A stretch of DNA of 35,517 nucleotides, from contig JAJZNW010000131.1 of NCBI GenBank assembly GCA_021811615.1, positions 1-35,517 on the forward strand, given 5' to 3'. This stretch comes from Bacteroidota bacterium. GTDB taxonomy: Bacteria > Bacteroidota > Ignavibacteria > Kryptoniales > JAKASW01. Of the stretch, positions 8,582 through 17,079 are shown in pieces. The notes beneath the pieces are model-generated. The model made no database searches. It was not told the origin of the DNA and saw only the letters and a program-made list of their open reading frames with translations. Within the stretch, counting starts at the first letter, position 1; each line of letters opens with the position of its first letter. Made by a program: the position numbers and the translations under genes.

Positions 8582-9856
8582 ATGGAGGCTGTTGAGAAAC
8601 CCTCGGCCGTGCAAAGAAATCCGTACGAGGCGGCTTTAAAGAACTTCGACATTGCCGCAGATCATCTCGAATTGGACCACGATATCCGTGCGATGCTCCG
8701 CGACCCGGAAAGAGAGCTGACCGTGACCGTTCCGGTTCGGATGGACGATGGGAAAGTGGAGACGTTCGTCGGCTATCGCGTGCAGTACAGCACGGCCCGC
8801 GGGCCGGGAAAGGGAGGAATCCGATTTCACCCGAACGTGACGCTCGATGAAGTGAAGGCGCTCGCGTGCTGGATGACGTGGAAATGCGCGGTGGTGAACA
8901 TACCGTTCGGCGGCGCAAAAGGAGGAGTCACCTGCAACCCGAAGAAGCTGTCGATACGTGAGCTCGAGCATCTCACTCGCAGATACACCGTCGGCATACT
9001 TCCGCTCATCGGTCCGGACCTGGATATTCCCGCACCCGATGTCTACACGAATCCACAGATCATGGCGTGGATGATGGATACTTACGAGATGACAAAAGGA
9101 TACTCCGTACCCGGCGTGGTGACGGGTAAACCGGTGAGTCTCGGAGGATCGCACGGAAGAAACGAAGCCACCGGACGCGGAGTGTTTTACTCGATCCAGA
9201 ACGCGTGCGATTTCCTGAACATCTCACTCGAGAATACCACCGTCGTCGTGCAGGGATTCGGGAATGCGGGTTCGGTCACGGCACACCTTCTAGACAGTGC
9301 CGAGAGCAACGTTGTCGCTGTCAGCGATTCGACAGGGTGCATTTACAATAAAGACGGGCTCAGCATTCCGAAGCTCATTCTTCACAAGGCGCACACGGGG
9401 AGCGTCCTCGGATTTGCCGGCTCGGAAGAGATAAGCGCCGACGATATGCTGTCGCTGCGGTGCGACATACTGGTACCGGCTGCGCTGGAGGGGGCAATTA
9501 CCGGCGAAAATGCCGACCGGCTGAACGCAAGGATTATTGCCGAAGCGGCTAACGGTCCGATCACGCCCGATGCCGACTCCATACTTTTCGGGAAAGGTGT
9601 CTTCGTCATACCGGATATCCTGTGCAATGCCGGCGGAGTGACCGTATCATATTTCGAATGGGCCCAGGACGAATCGCATGTGTTCTGGGACGAGGCCGAG
9701 GTTTATGCACGACTCGAGAAGATAATGAAGAACAGTTTCATGGACGTACTGAAAATACACCGTGACAGGCATGTGAACATGCGCGTCGCGGCAAACATGC
9801 TGGGCGTAGGAAGAGTAGCCGAGGCGGCACGGCTGCGCGGTCTGTATCCGCAGTAA
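8582..9856 (+). CDS. Glu/Leu/Phe/Val dehydrogenase (probably glutamate dehydrogenase)
   Basis: This is a cytosolic oxidative deaminase of amino acids (most likely glutamate to 2-oxoglutarate and ammonium). The 424 residues show GPGKGGIRFHPNV, the catalytic-Lys motif IPFGGAKGGV (Lys113), GPDLDIPAPDVYTN, and the Rossmann motif VVVQGFGNAGS followed by VVAVSDS. The acidic Asp after beta-2 suggests NAD rather than NADP. The frame is open back to ATG 8516. I prefer ATG 8582 because AAAGGA lies 9 nt upstream and because ATG 8516 would sit inside the candidate -10 element. The resulting length matches the family. Leucine or phenylalanine dehydrogenases are usually shorter (about 360-380), so glutamate is the best guess. 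It stands alone between repeat-rich gaps. Confidence 0.9.
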   Translation: MEAVEKPSAVQRNPYEAALKNFDIAADHLELDHDIRAMLRDPERELTVTVPVRMDDGKVETFVGYRVQYSTARGPGKGGIRFHPNVTLDEVKALACWMTWKCAVVNIPFGGAKGGVTCNPKKLSIRELEHLTRRYTVGILPLIGPDLDIPAPDVYTNPQIMAWMMDTYEMTKGYSVPGVVTGKPVSLGGSHGRNEATGRGVFYSIQNACDFLNISLENTTVVVQGFGNAGSVTAHLLDSAESNVVAVSDSTGCIYNKDGLSIPKLILHKAHTGSVLGFAGSEEISADDMLSLRCDILVPAALEGAITGENADRLNARIIAEAANGPITPDADSILFGKGVFVIPDILCNAGGVTVSYFEWAQDESHVFWDEAEVYARLEKIMKNSFMDVLKIHRDRHVNMRVAANMLGVGRVAEAARLRGLYPQ

Positions 9857-9885
9857 TATGAGAGTGATGCAGCCCGAGCAGCCTT

Positions 9886-9922
9886 GTCAAGGTCTCAAAC
9901 CTTGACGGTAGGGGCGGCCTGT
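9886..9922. repeat. CCTTGTCAAGG-type palindrome joined to a GTAGGGGCGGCCTGT element
   Basis: GTCAAGGT (9886-9893) pairs with ACCTTGAC (9899-9906) across a 5-nt loop. Directly attached is GTAGGGGCGGCCTGT (9908-9922), a 14/15 match to 8331-8345. A related CCTTGTC...GACAAGG hairpin lies at 11018-11046. I recognise these as repeat families scattered in intergenic DNA. As the first hairpin after the dehydrogenase it could also act in transcript 3' end formation, but it has no T-run. Confidence 0.65.
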
Positions 9923-10228
9923 CTGTGGAATAGAAGATGAAGGCATGTCGAAGCCTCATCGGGTCGGCCTGTTCAATTGTCAGTCTTGAGGATGCACACT
10001 TCCTATTCTTCCCCCATCGTGCGGGTAATATGATTGACATCCCGAACCAGCATGTCTATGCATCTCCAGATTACATCGTCGAGAGCCACGTATCCATCTG
10101 ATTCGAGATGGGAATGTGCGGTTCAACTCCTGCGCAGCATTTGAGCCGACACCTTCTATTGGTTAAATTATAGCATGATCGTCTGCCGAACAGCATGGAT
10201 TCACTTGATGGTATGAATGGAGGGAACA
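9923..10228. other. Gap before the cysteine hydrolase gene
   Basis: No gene recognised. It contains TTCAACTCCTGCGCAG (about 10120), similar to a segment at 8247-8260. A weak promoter candidate, TTGAGC (10141-10146) 17 nt from TAAATT (10164-10169), could serve the following gene. Confidence 0.4.
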
Positions 10229-10888
10229 ATGGCTGAGATGATTTTTTGGGATGTGGATACTCAATACGATTTCATGATGCCGGATGGAAAGCTGTATGTG
10301 CAGGGAGCAGAGAGCATAGCGCATAATCTTAAGGCGCTCACCGAGTACGCAAGAGAAAACGACATCCAGATCTGCGGATCGGTGGACTACCACCTTCCGA
10401 CTGACGAGGAAATATCCGACCATCCGGACCTCCACGAGACATTTCCGCCTCATTGCCTCCAAGGCACGCCGGGCCAGAAGAAGATCCCCGAAACAAGCCC
10501 GATCGATCCGCTCTGGATAGACAGCGACGTGTTCAATTTAAAACGGCTCGAAAAGGCGATCTCGAAACACGGCGGGGAAATAATCTTCAGGAAACAGAAG
10601 TTCGACGTCTTCTCGAACCCGAACGTGCCGGCGGTGCTGGATATACTAAGACCGACGGACATCCTCGTCTACGGCGTTGCACTGGATGTCTGCGACGCGC
10701 ATGCGATCGAGGGATTCCTCCGACTCGGTAAATACAATGTCTATCTTGTGACAGACGCGGCTAAGGCTATCTACGAAGACAAGGGGCGGGAGCTCGTCGA
10801 GGACTGGGCGAAGCGCGGCGTCAAAATGGTTAATACAGCCGGCGTGGTCAGCGGACAACTGCCCGGAAACGCCGGGGAAGCGGTATGA
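10229..10888 (+). CDS. Isochorismatase-family cysteine hydrolase, nicotinamidase-like
   Basis: The 219-residue product has the catalytic triad of the nicotinamidase/isochorismatase fold: Asp10 in DVDTQYDF, a lysine in FRKQKFDVF, and the nucleophile Cys155 in YGVALDVCDAHA. SVDYH and the later FPPHCLQGT supply the metal-binding Asp and His residues typical of nicotinamidases (PncA). These convert nicotinamide to nicotinate for NAD salvage. The PPHCLQGTPG block strongly resembles PncA, but the substrate is not proven by sequence. I chose ATG 10229, which has GGAGGG 4-5 nt upstream; an in-frame ATG at 10217 overlaps that SD. The next gene is aspA, separated by two palindromic repeats, so co-transcription is unlikely. 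Confidence 0.85.
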   Translation: MAEMIFWDVDTQYDFMMPDGKLYVQGAESIAHNLKALTEYARENDIQICGSVDYHLPTDEEISDHPDLHETFPPHCLQGTPGQKKIPETSPIDPLWIDSDVFNLKRLEKAISKHGGEIIFRKQKFDVFSNPNVPAVLDILRPTDILVYGVALDVCDAHAIEGFLRLGKYNVYLVTDAAKAIYEDKGRELVEDWAKRGVKMVNTAGVVSGQLPGNAGEAV

Positions 10889-10931
10889 TTCGGTTGCAGA
10901 AGGAATGCGTAGGCAGGGCTTGAAAGGATTA

Positions 10932-10982
10932 CACAGAGTAAAGAAAGAGAGACACGGAGAAGAGGCTCCGTGGAACTCTGTG
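10932..10982. repeat. Nested CACAGAG/CACGGAG palindromic repeat, copy 1
   Basis: Outer arms CACAGAGT (10932-10939) and ACTCTGTG (10975-10982) are exact complements. Inner arms CACGGAG (10953-10959) and CTCCGTG (10966-10972) are also exact. A further CTTCTCTGCGTATCTGCGTG tail continues the theme. A related copy lies at 18946-19018. Confidence 0.75.
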
Positions 10983-11017
10983 CTTCTCTGCGTATCTGCG
11001 TGAAATGTTTTAGGCAA

Positions 11018-11046
11018 CCTTGTCAAGGTTCCGAACTTCGACAAGG
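11018..11046. repeat. CCTTGTC...GACAAGG hairpin upstream of aspA
   Basis: CCTTGTC (11018-11024) pairs with GACAAGG (11040-11046), with a partial inner AAGGTT/AACTTC pairing. It ends about 17 nt before the SD of the following gene, so it would lie in or just before the mRNA leader. Confidence 0.6.
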
Positions 11047-11074
11047 ATTGACACTCTAATCGAAAGGACACATA

Positions 11075-12466
11075 ATGGATTACCGAATTGAAAAGGATTC
11101 ACTAGGCGAACTGAAGGTACCTGTAGATGCATATTACGGCGTCCAGGTTCAGAGGGCTGTCGAGAATTTTCCCATCAGCGGGCTGAAGCCTCATCCCGAC
11201 TGGGTGAAAGCCACCGTGCTCGTGAAGAAGGCGGCGGCGATCGTCAACAACAAGCTGAAGCTTCTCGACAAGAAGAAAGCCGACGCCATCGTCAAGGCAT
11301 GCGACGAGGTGCTGAGCGGGAAATTTGCCGAGCAGTTTGTCGTGGATGTGTTCCAGGCCGGGGCGGGAACATCCCACAACATGAATGCGAACGAAGTACT
11401 TGCCAACCGCGCAATCGAAATCCTTGGCGGCAAACGCGGTGACTACTCCGTAATCAATCCGAACGACGACGTCAACATGGCACAGTCGACGAACGATCTG
11501 ATACCGACGGTCATCCGCGTATCCTCGATACTCCTGGTCGACAAATTTCTGCCTGTTCTCGCCGAGCTTGAAAAATCGTTAACAAAGAAGGCAAAGGAAT
11601 TCGATCACGTCATAAAATCGGGAAGGACGCACCTCCAGGACGCTACGCCGATAAGGCTGGGGCAGGAGTTTTCCGGTTACGCGGCGTGCGTGCACGGCCA
11701 CATCGACCGTATCAAGCAGATCCGGGAAGAGCTGACGCACCTGGGAATCGGCGGGACGGCAGTCGGCACCGGTGTGAACGCTGACCCTAAGTACCGTGAA
11801 ATGATGCCCAAGCAGCTTGAGGAGTTGACGGGGATACCCTTCAAGCAGGCAAAGAACTATTTCGAAGCAATGCAAAGCATGGCCGGAGCCGTGTCTCTCA
11901 GCGGCGCCCTTCGAAACTTTGCTCTCGATATCACAAGGATCGCAAACGACCTTCGACTCCTCAGCAGCGGACCCAGGACCGGGCTTGCGGAAATCATACT
12001 TCCAGCCGTGCAGCCGGGTTCCTCAATCATGCCCGGCAAGGTGAACCCCAGCATACTCGAGATGGTGAACATGGTTTCCTACCAGGTAATCGGGCTCGAC
12101 ACGACTGTCGCCTTTGCCACACAGGCGGGACAGCTGGAGCTGAACGTGATGATGCCGGTTATCGGATTCAACCTTACGTTCGCGCTCGAGATTTACAGGA
12201 ATGCCCTGGATGTCCTTCGTGTGAAATGCGTCGACGGCATCGAGGCCGACGAGGAGGTTTGCAGGGAGTTTGCCGAAAAGAGCGTGAGCATCGTTACCGC
12301 GCTTACCCCGCACATAGGCTACCTGAAGGCGGCGGAGGTTGTGAAGGAAGCAGTGAAGAGCGACAAGACCGTGCGCGAGGTTCTTCTGGAGAAGAAGATC
12401 GTCGACAAGAAACTCCTCGACGACATACTCGATGCACACAAGCTGACCGAGGTTGGCAGGCATTAG
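11075..12466 (+). CDS. aspA: Aspartate ammonia-lyase (aspartase/fumarase superfamily)
   Basis: This superfamily forms homotetramers and eliminates ammonia or water to give fumarate. The 463 residues carry GTSHNMNANEV, the GRTHLQDATPIRLGQEF block and the signature GSSIMPGKVNP near residue 315. Features pointing to aspartase rather than class-II fumarase are DAYYGVQVQRAVENFPISG at the N-terminus and the GQLELNVMMPVIGFN segment. Fumarases usually have DKYWGAQTQRS in the first place. The substrate therefore remains an inference. SD AAAGGA is placed before ATG 11075. The C-terminus is intact. Together with the upstream amino-acid dehydrogenase this suggests a local cluster of ammonium and dicarboxylate metabolism, though the genes have separate leaders. 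Confidence 0.82.
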   Translation: MDYRIEKDSLGELKVPVDAYYGVQVQRAVENFPISGLKPHPDWVKATVLVKKAAAIVNNKLKLLDKKKADAIVKACDEVLSGKFAEQFVVDVFQAGAGTSHNMNANEVLANRAIEILGGKRGDYSVINPNDDVNMAQSTNDLIPTVIRVSSILLVDKFLPVLAELEKSLTKKAKEFDHVIKSGRTHLQDATPIRLGQEFSGYAACVHGHIDRIKQIREELTHLGIGGTAVGTGVNADPKYREMMPKQLEELTGIPFKQAKNYFEAMQSMAGAVSLSGALRNFALDITRIANDLRLLSSGPRTGLAEIILPAVQPGSSIMPGKVNPSILEMVNMVSYQVIGLDTTVAFATQAGQLELNVMMPVIGFNLTFALEIYRNALDVLRVKCVDGIEADEEVCREFAEKSVSIVTALTPHIGYLKAAEVVKEAVKSDKTVREVLLEKKIVDKKLLDDILDAHKLTEVGRH

Positions 12467-12478
12467 CCTCATTGTCTT

Positions 12479-12504
12479 GGCCGCCGGATTGTCAGCCGGC
12501 GGCC
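12479..12504 (+). terminator. GC-rich hairpin after aspA
   Basis: GGCCGCCGG (12479-12487) and CCGGCGGCC (12496-12504) form a perfect 9-bp stem with an 8-nt loop, 12 nt after the stop. Only a weak T-rich tail (TGTATTTGTG) follows. It is likely the aspA transcript end. Confidence 0.6.
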
Positions 12505-13389
12505 TGTATTTGTGCCGGTTCACTTGAGGGCCTCCCGGCTCGCGTAGTGTCGATCGGTTGATACCATCGAGTGAGTCATGAAGTTGCAGTCCCGGCCTCC
12601 CTCCCGGGCGGCCGTTGCTCCCGAGTAAGAACAGACGACTATTTCTCCTCGTGATTCTTGACATTGGAGTTTACCCGGAGTACATTAACTCTGACGTGTG
12701 TCCTATCCGAAGTTGCTCCGCAGATCTTGGAGGGCAAAGAACTAATGCGGAGCATCGGATCGATACAGACACGCGTCGGTGTAGTAACATCCTGGTGATT
12801 GTCGTGCGGGCTGTTGGAAGAATGAATAGGACGGCCAACGGGTTTGTCCCGGTATGTTGTCAGGGTTCCTCCGGTTTTTAACCGTCGGGCGGTTGGGAGA
12901 AGGGCTGGCATTGCGGTTTCCTGTCGTTCCAAAATACTACGCTATCTTCTTGTGAAATTCCAGATTCTCCAAGAACCTGAGAACCGTATATCTGCCGGTT
13001 TGTGATTGACCGGTCATGTCGATGCAGTATCCGGCGTCGTTCTGAATGCTGCTCGAGATGATGAGGGTTCGTCTTGATTCCCGATTCCTAACCTGGTGCT
13101 ATCGCATGTTCACTGATAGCGACTGGGACTTGACGCATGCCGCTTTTTTCAGGTCTGCGACGAACGTGCAGGCGAACTTCATGGTAAGCGGCTTGCCGTG
13201 AACTGTCAATATTCATCATAGGGATTGATGATACTCGATGCAAAGAAGACCGTTAAGCTGGCGAGCGCTGGGCGGCCGGTTGGGTCAGGAAGGAGAAAGA
13301 AACGGGGCCAACTGCGAGTAAGTTGAGTGTGGCGGCAAAAAGATTCTAATGACACAACACATCAAAAGGGCTAAGAATGGAGGTTTAAG
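12505..13389. other. Long gap after aspA (about 0.9 kb)
   Basis: No intact gene. The only coding-like trace is the interrupted minus-strand frame at 12937-13209. GC content and local sequence show no repeat family I recognise. The last 15 nt hold the SD of the small zinc-ribbon gene. Confidence 0.5.
12937..13209 (-). pseudogene. Possible remnant of a small protein gene, interrupted by TAG
   Basis: One minus-strand frame reads as plausible protein for 90 codons with a single in-frame TAG at 13099-13101. Before the stop it reads VHGKPLTMKFACTFVADLKK; after it the frame ends ...GRYTVLRFLENLEFHKKIA. Composition is protein-like, unlike the Arg-rich shadow frames elsewhere. I recognise no family and see no SD. 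It may be a decayed gene or chance. Confidence 0.3.
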
Positions 13390-13662
13390 ATGTCAGAAAT
13401 ATCCTGTCCAGTATGCGGAAGCCAAAGTCTTTTCAAGACAAGTGCTAGAAGTATTGGAGATTTGATGGCAAATCATTTCCTATCTTACGAGACCTTTGCT
13501 TGTGTCGATTGTTTCTGGCGCGGGAGGCTCCGGACGGAGCCAGATGAAAGAATTTCCGAGCGACTCGTTTCGAAGACAGGCGGAGAACTTAAACCAAAGG
13601 GCGAATACACCTTTACGCCGTTCGTCGAGATGTGGAAACAACCATTCCCGGCAGGAAAATGA
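13390..13662 (+). CDS. Small zinc-ribbon protein of unknown function
   Basis: A 90-residue protein with two CxxC knuckles, CPVC (Cys6, Cys9) and CVDC (Cys38, Cys41), 28 residues apart, followed by FWRGR. This is a zinc-ribbon layout. An SD (GGAGG, 8 nt before ATG 13390) supports translation. The C-terminal half is Lys/Pro-rich and has no recognisable domain. It resembles a loose group of small bacterial proteins with a CPxCGS...CxxCxWRG arrangement; their role is not known to me. It is convergent with the downstream two-component system and not in an operon. Confidence 0.75.
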   Translation: MSEISCPVCGSQSLFKTSARSIGDLMANHFLSYETFACVDCFWRGRLRTEPDERISERLVSKTGGELKPKGEYTFTPFVEMWKQPFPAGK

Positions 13663-13732
13663 GGGCGGGAGGGTTCACTCTTTCCCATGCCGATTTCGTC
13701 GGAGGAATGAGAACCATTTGTCTCATCTGCCG

Positions 13733-15214
13733 CTAACTATTGAGGGCTTGTAAGGCGGGGATGACGATTGTGAACTTGCTGCCGGATCCCACTTTGCTTT
13801 CGGCAATCAGGCTTCCTCCATGAGCTTCGGCGATCCACTTCGAAATAGATAATCCGAGGCCAAGGCCGTCAGGAAGCCTGCTCCTGCTTTTGTCGACCCT
13901 GTAGAACCTGTCGAAGATCTTTCTTAGGTCAGTATCCGGTATACCGATCCCGGTGTCTTCCACGGCGAAGTGTGCCTTCCCGTCCGCCAGCTTAAGGGAG
14001 AGTGTGACCTTCCCGCCTTCCGGTGTGTACTTGATGGCGTTATCGACCAGATTGAGCATGAGCTGACGAAGTCTGACGGCATCGCCGAGTACGGTCGCTT
14101 CGTCGAGGCGTGAGGTCGAGACCGAGATCTTCTTTTGTTCTGCCAGAAGTTCCGCGTCCTCCTTAATCTCGCCGACCAGCGAATCGAGCCGGGTCGGCTT
14201 TCGTTCAAGCTTAACGTTCCCACTGTCGGCCTTCGCGAGAAGGATGAGGCCCTCTATGATGCTTGTCATCCGGAGGACCTCTTCGAGCAGGCTGACAAGC
14301 GTCTTTTTGTATGAGGTTCCTTTTTTGTTCCCCCGGAGGGCGAGTTCGATCTCGCCGCGCATAATGGTAAGCGGAGTGCGCAATTCGTGAGATGCGTCGA
14401 GCGAAAACTGCTGCACCTGCTCGAATGAAGCTTCGAGCCGCCCGATCATGTTGTTGAGCGTCTCGGTCAATCTTCCAATCTCGTCGTTCGGGTTTTTGAC
14501 GTGTATTCTCTCGCGGAGGTTCGTCGCAGTAATCTTTCTTGTTGTCCGTGTTATCTCTTCAACCGGCCTGAGTGATTGTTTGGCGAGGAAGTAGCCGCCA
14601 AATACGGAGATAGCGAGGACGATAGGGATAAGGATAATGAAAATCGAGAAGAGACTTCGCAGGACATCGTTTATTTCCTCGACCGGATATGCGACACGTA
14701 TTTCGTAGAACTTTGTGTCCATACCCGCGAGGCGGATTCTCTCCGATCCGAGCGTGGTGTTTACGACTTTTACCTCGTACTCTTTCAGGCCGGGGGGTGA
14801 GGGGAGGGTATCTTCGCCGAGGTTGAAAGATTTGTAAAAGACTCTTCCCTGGCGGTCCATTACATAGACGAACTGCTTTTTGGAATTCAAAAGGGAATGT
14901 TCATAAATCTTGTTCCATATTGTATAGTCCTGTTCCGATTCGTTTCTCCCCTCGGTCTCCCTGGTCGTGTCGCTTTGAGCCGATGGTGACGATAGAATGT
15001 CGCTTCGTGGGTTTCGGCTCTTTCCACGTTCTATGCCGAGCCTTCCTTCGAGAATGTCTCTCAGCCATTCCGTTTCGTTTTTCAGTGAGAGGGTCAGGTT
15101 TTGTGAGAGCATCTCGCCCGTGTAGATATATGAAGCGATTCCGAAGACCCCCAGGGCGGCAAGAAGAATAATGGAATACCAGATTGTCAGTTTCAGTCGG
15201 ATCGAATTCAGCAT
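13733..15214 (-). CDS. Sensor histidine kinase with HAMP domain (OmpR-type partner)
   Basis: The 493-residue inner-membrane kinase has TM1 (about residues 8-30), a periplasmic domain of about 155 residues, TM2 (about 188-211), HAMP (to about 262), and HisKA with ASHELRTPLTIMRGE (His276). Its ATPase domain has the N-box LVDNAIKYTPEGG, the G1 box VEDTGIGIP and GLGLGLSISKW. Overall layout is that of CusS/heavy-metal-type sensor kinases, but the periplasmic part is not diagnostic, so the signal is unknown. I placed the start at ATG 15214, overlapping the stop of the regulator gene (TGATG); GTG 15217 is an alternative. Expression is thus coupled to the upstream regulator. Nothing nearby identifies a target. 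Confidence 0.93.
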   Translation of the reverse strand: MLNSIRLKLTIWYSIILLAALGVFGIASYIYTGEMLSQNLTLSLKNETEWLRDILEGRLGIERGKSRNPRSDILSSPSAQSDTTRETEGRNESEQDYTIWNKIYEHSLLNSKKQFVYVMDRQGRVFYKSFNLGEDTLPSPPGLKEYEVKVVNTTLGSERIRLAGMDTKFYEIRVAYPVEEINDVLRSLFSIFIILIPIVLAISVFGGYFLAKQSLRPVEEITRTTRKITATNLRERIHVKNPNDEIGRLTETLNNMIGRLEASFEQVQQFSLDASHELRTPLTIMRGEIELALRGNKKGTSYKKTLVSLLEEVLRMTSIIEGLILLAKADSGNVKLERKPTRLDSLVGEIKEDAELLAEQKKISVSTSRLDEATVLGDAVRLRQLMLNLVDNAIKYTPEGGKVTLSLKLADGKAHFAVEDTGIGIPDTDLRKIFDRFYRVDKSRSRLPDGLGLGLSISKWIAEAHGGSLIAESKVGSGSKFTIVIPALQALNS

Positions 15215-15885
15215 CACTCGGTTTTCATCATGTAACCGGCGCCGCGAACTGTGTGAATAAGCTTCACGTCAAAGTTGGAATCGATTTTGTTGCGAAGCTT
15301 GTTGACATAAACCTCGACGATGTTGGTTCCCGTATCGAAATTGTACTCCCAGATGTGCTCTGATATGACCGTGCGCGTCAGGACGCGGTTCACGTTGCGG
15401 ACGAAATATTCGAGGAGAGCGTACTCGCGGTTGGTGAGCTCGATCTCCTTGCCGCTGCGTTTCGCTTTCCGGGTGATAGGATCGAGCTCGAGGTCGGCCA
15501 CTCTCAGCACGGTCGATTTATCGCTTCCGCTTCTCCGGCCGAGTGAGCGAACTCGTGCAATAAATTCGGCAAACGCAAACGGCTTGACGAGATAGTCATC
15601 GGCGCCTTCGTCGAGGCCCTCGACTTTGTCTTCAAGGCTCCCCTTTGCGGTGAGTATCAGAACGGGCGTTTTTTTCCCGCTACCTCTTATCGATCTCAGT
15701 ACATCGATGCCGTTTTTCTTGGGGAGCATGATATCGAGGACTATCACGTCGTAGTCGCCGGACAGGGCCATCTTTTCTGCGGATTCACCATCGTAAGCGT
15801 TGGTAACTTCGTGGTCTTCGGCCTCCAGCCCGAGTTTCAGGAAGCGCGCGACCTTCTTTTCATCTTCTACTACGAGGATTTTCAT
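15214..15885 (-). CDS. OmpR/PhoB-family response regulator
   Basis: The 223-residue regulator has a receiver domain with EDE acidic pocket, phospho-acceptor Asp51 in VIVLDIMLP, LILTAKG and DDYLVKPF. A winged-helix DNA-binding domain follows with LTNREYALLEYFVRN and SEHIWEYNFDTGTNIVEVYVNKLRNKID. It should bind DNA when phosphorylated by the kinase encoded immediately downstream. An in-frame TTG at 15891 directly abuts AGG and leaves no SD spacing, so I chose ATG 15885. Similarity in the effector domain is to CusR-type regulators, which often control metal or envelope stress genes. The target here cannot be read from the window. Confidence 0.94.
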   Translation of the reverse strand: MKILVVEDEKKVARFLKLGLEAEDHEVTNAYDGESAEKMALSGDYDVIVLDIMLPKKNGIDVLRSIRGSGKKTPVLILTAKGSLEDKVEGLDEGADDYLVKPFAFAEFIARVRSLGRRSGSDKSTVLRVADLELDPITRKAKRSGKEIELTNREYALLEYFVRNVNRVLTRTVISEHIWEYNFDTGTNIVEVYVNKLRNKIDSNFDVKLIHTVRGAGYMMKTE

Positions 15886-15933
15886 CGACAACCTAATTTA
15901 CTAATATTTCCGATGTATGTCTCCGGCACAGTC

Positions 15934-15967
15934 GAAAACAAACAGGCCCCGTCAATCGCGGGGCCTG
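15934..15967 (-). terminator. Rho-independent terminator after the DUF6600-like gene
   Basis: CAGGCCCCG and CGGGGCCTG (15943-15951 and 15959-15967) form a 9-bp GC stem with a 7-nt loop. On the minus strand TTTGTTTTC follows. It separates the upstream secreted-protein gene from the two-component operon. Confidence 0.8.
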
Positions 15968-15986
15968 GTGGGTCAAAAAGAAAAAT

Positions 15987-16982
15987 CTATCGATGTCTGA
16001 CTGGTGCTTTCGACTTGTCATTCTTCTCATGTTGCCTGACTTCGCCTCTAGACCTTTGCGGGGGAACAGGCCGACGGTGCATCGTATCGGCATTTCGTTG
16101 TTCGATCTTTGGAGGCTGGTATTGGCGTGTGCGGGGAGGCCGCGAAGTTTCCTGCGGTGGTACATAACGCTGCGGCTGGCCCGGCCTGAATCTCTCGGGA
16201 GCGGAATATGTCCTTTCCCTTCTAATCACTTCCTCCTCATTTCTGATCCTGGGCTCGAACGGTGCCGGTGAGTAAATCCGGATGCTATTGCCCGCTATAC
16301 GCTGGCGGCCGATCTCGTTTGTCCTTGTAATGGAGATCGTCTGGATCCTTCTGCGTGTGACCCGCTCCACCTGTTCCCGCTGAAGGCCGATGTCGAACAC
16401 GCCTCTCGCCGTGAACCTGAATCTCGTTACGTTCCTCGTCCGCACGATGACGTGGGGGACCTCGTCTCTGTCGATGAAGTTGTAGCGGTGCATCCCGATC
16501 TCGTCAGCGCGCACGAAGTTCCAGCCATGCAGGCCAACTCCGAAGTCACGGTCGTCCGGACCTATCACGACATCGAGTCTGAAATGGAATCCCGGAGGCA
16601 ACGGTGCCCAGCCGCAATAACCGCCTCCCCATCTCCATTGAACCCACGCAGGGGCCCAGACGTAACCCGGAACCCAGATCCAGCCGTAATCGGCCTCATA
16701 AATCCATCGGCCGTAATGAAACGGAGCCCACCCCCAGGGATAATCTGAGACCCATGTCCAGCCATAATCGGTCCATACCCAATGTCCGGATGTATACGGG
16801 GCCCAACCTGGGCGCATACCGACAGGTTGCCAACACATTCCATAAGCTCCTATACGAACCCAATGTCCATATGGAGCCAGCGAGCTGTAAAACGCTCCGA
16901 ACGATATCTCCTGTGCTTTTATCGTCTGCGGCGCGATCCACAGGCCAATGACGACCGTAACTGCAAATGCTATCTTCTTCAT
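15987..16982 (-). CDS. Secreted Trp/Gly/Tyr-rich protein, DUF6600-like
   Basis: A 331-residue exported protein. MKKIAFAVTVVIGLWIAPQTIKAQE is a classical signal peptide with cleavage likely after KAQ or TIKA. The first half after it is a run of repeated GHWVW, YGWTWVSDYPWGWAPFHYGRW and GYVWAPAWVQWRWGGGYCGWAPLPPGF elements, typical of DUF6600 proteins in Bacteroidota and proteobacteria. The last 100 residues are basic, Arg/Pro/Gln-rich and probably disordered. The SD GGAGG lies 5 nt upstream of the ATG. Function is unknown; location is periplasm or cell surface. It is divergent from motAB and has its own terminator. DUF6600 is my recognition from the aromatic repeat pattern, not a search result. 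Confidence 0.8.
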   Translation of the reverse strand: MKKIAFAVTVVIGLWIAPQTIKAQEISFGAFYSSLAPYGHWVRIGAYGMCWQPVGMRPGWAPYTSGHWVWTDYGWTWVSDYPWGWAPFHYGRWIYEADYGWIWVPGYVWAPAWVQWRWGGGYCGWAPLPPGFHFRLDVVIGPDDRDFGVGLHGWNFVRADEIGMHRYNFIDRDEVPHVIVRTRNVTRFRFTARGVFDIGLQREQVERVTRRRIQTISITRTNEIGRQRIAGNSIRIYSPAPFEPRIRNEEEVIRRERTYSAPERFRPGQPQRYVPPQETSRPPRTRQYQPPKIEQRNADTMHRRPVPPQRSRGEVRQHEKNDKSKAPVRHR

Positions 16983-17079
16983 CTTTTCCTCCGCTTACTT
17001 TCTAAATATAACGTCCGGCGATACTTCAAGCTTAATGCCGGATACCCCTTAAAATTTTTTAATTTTCGACGATAATTGC

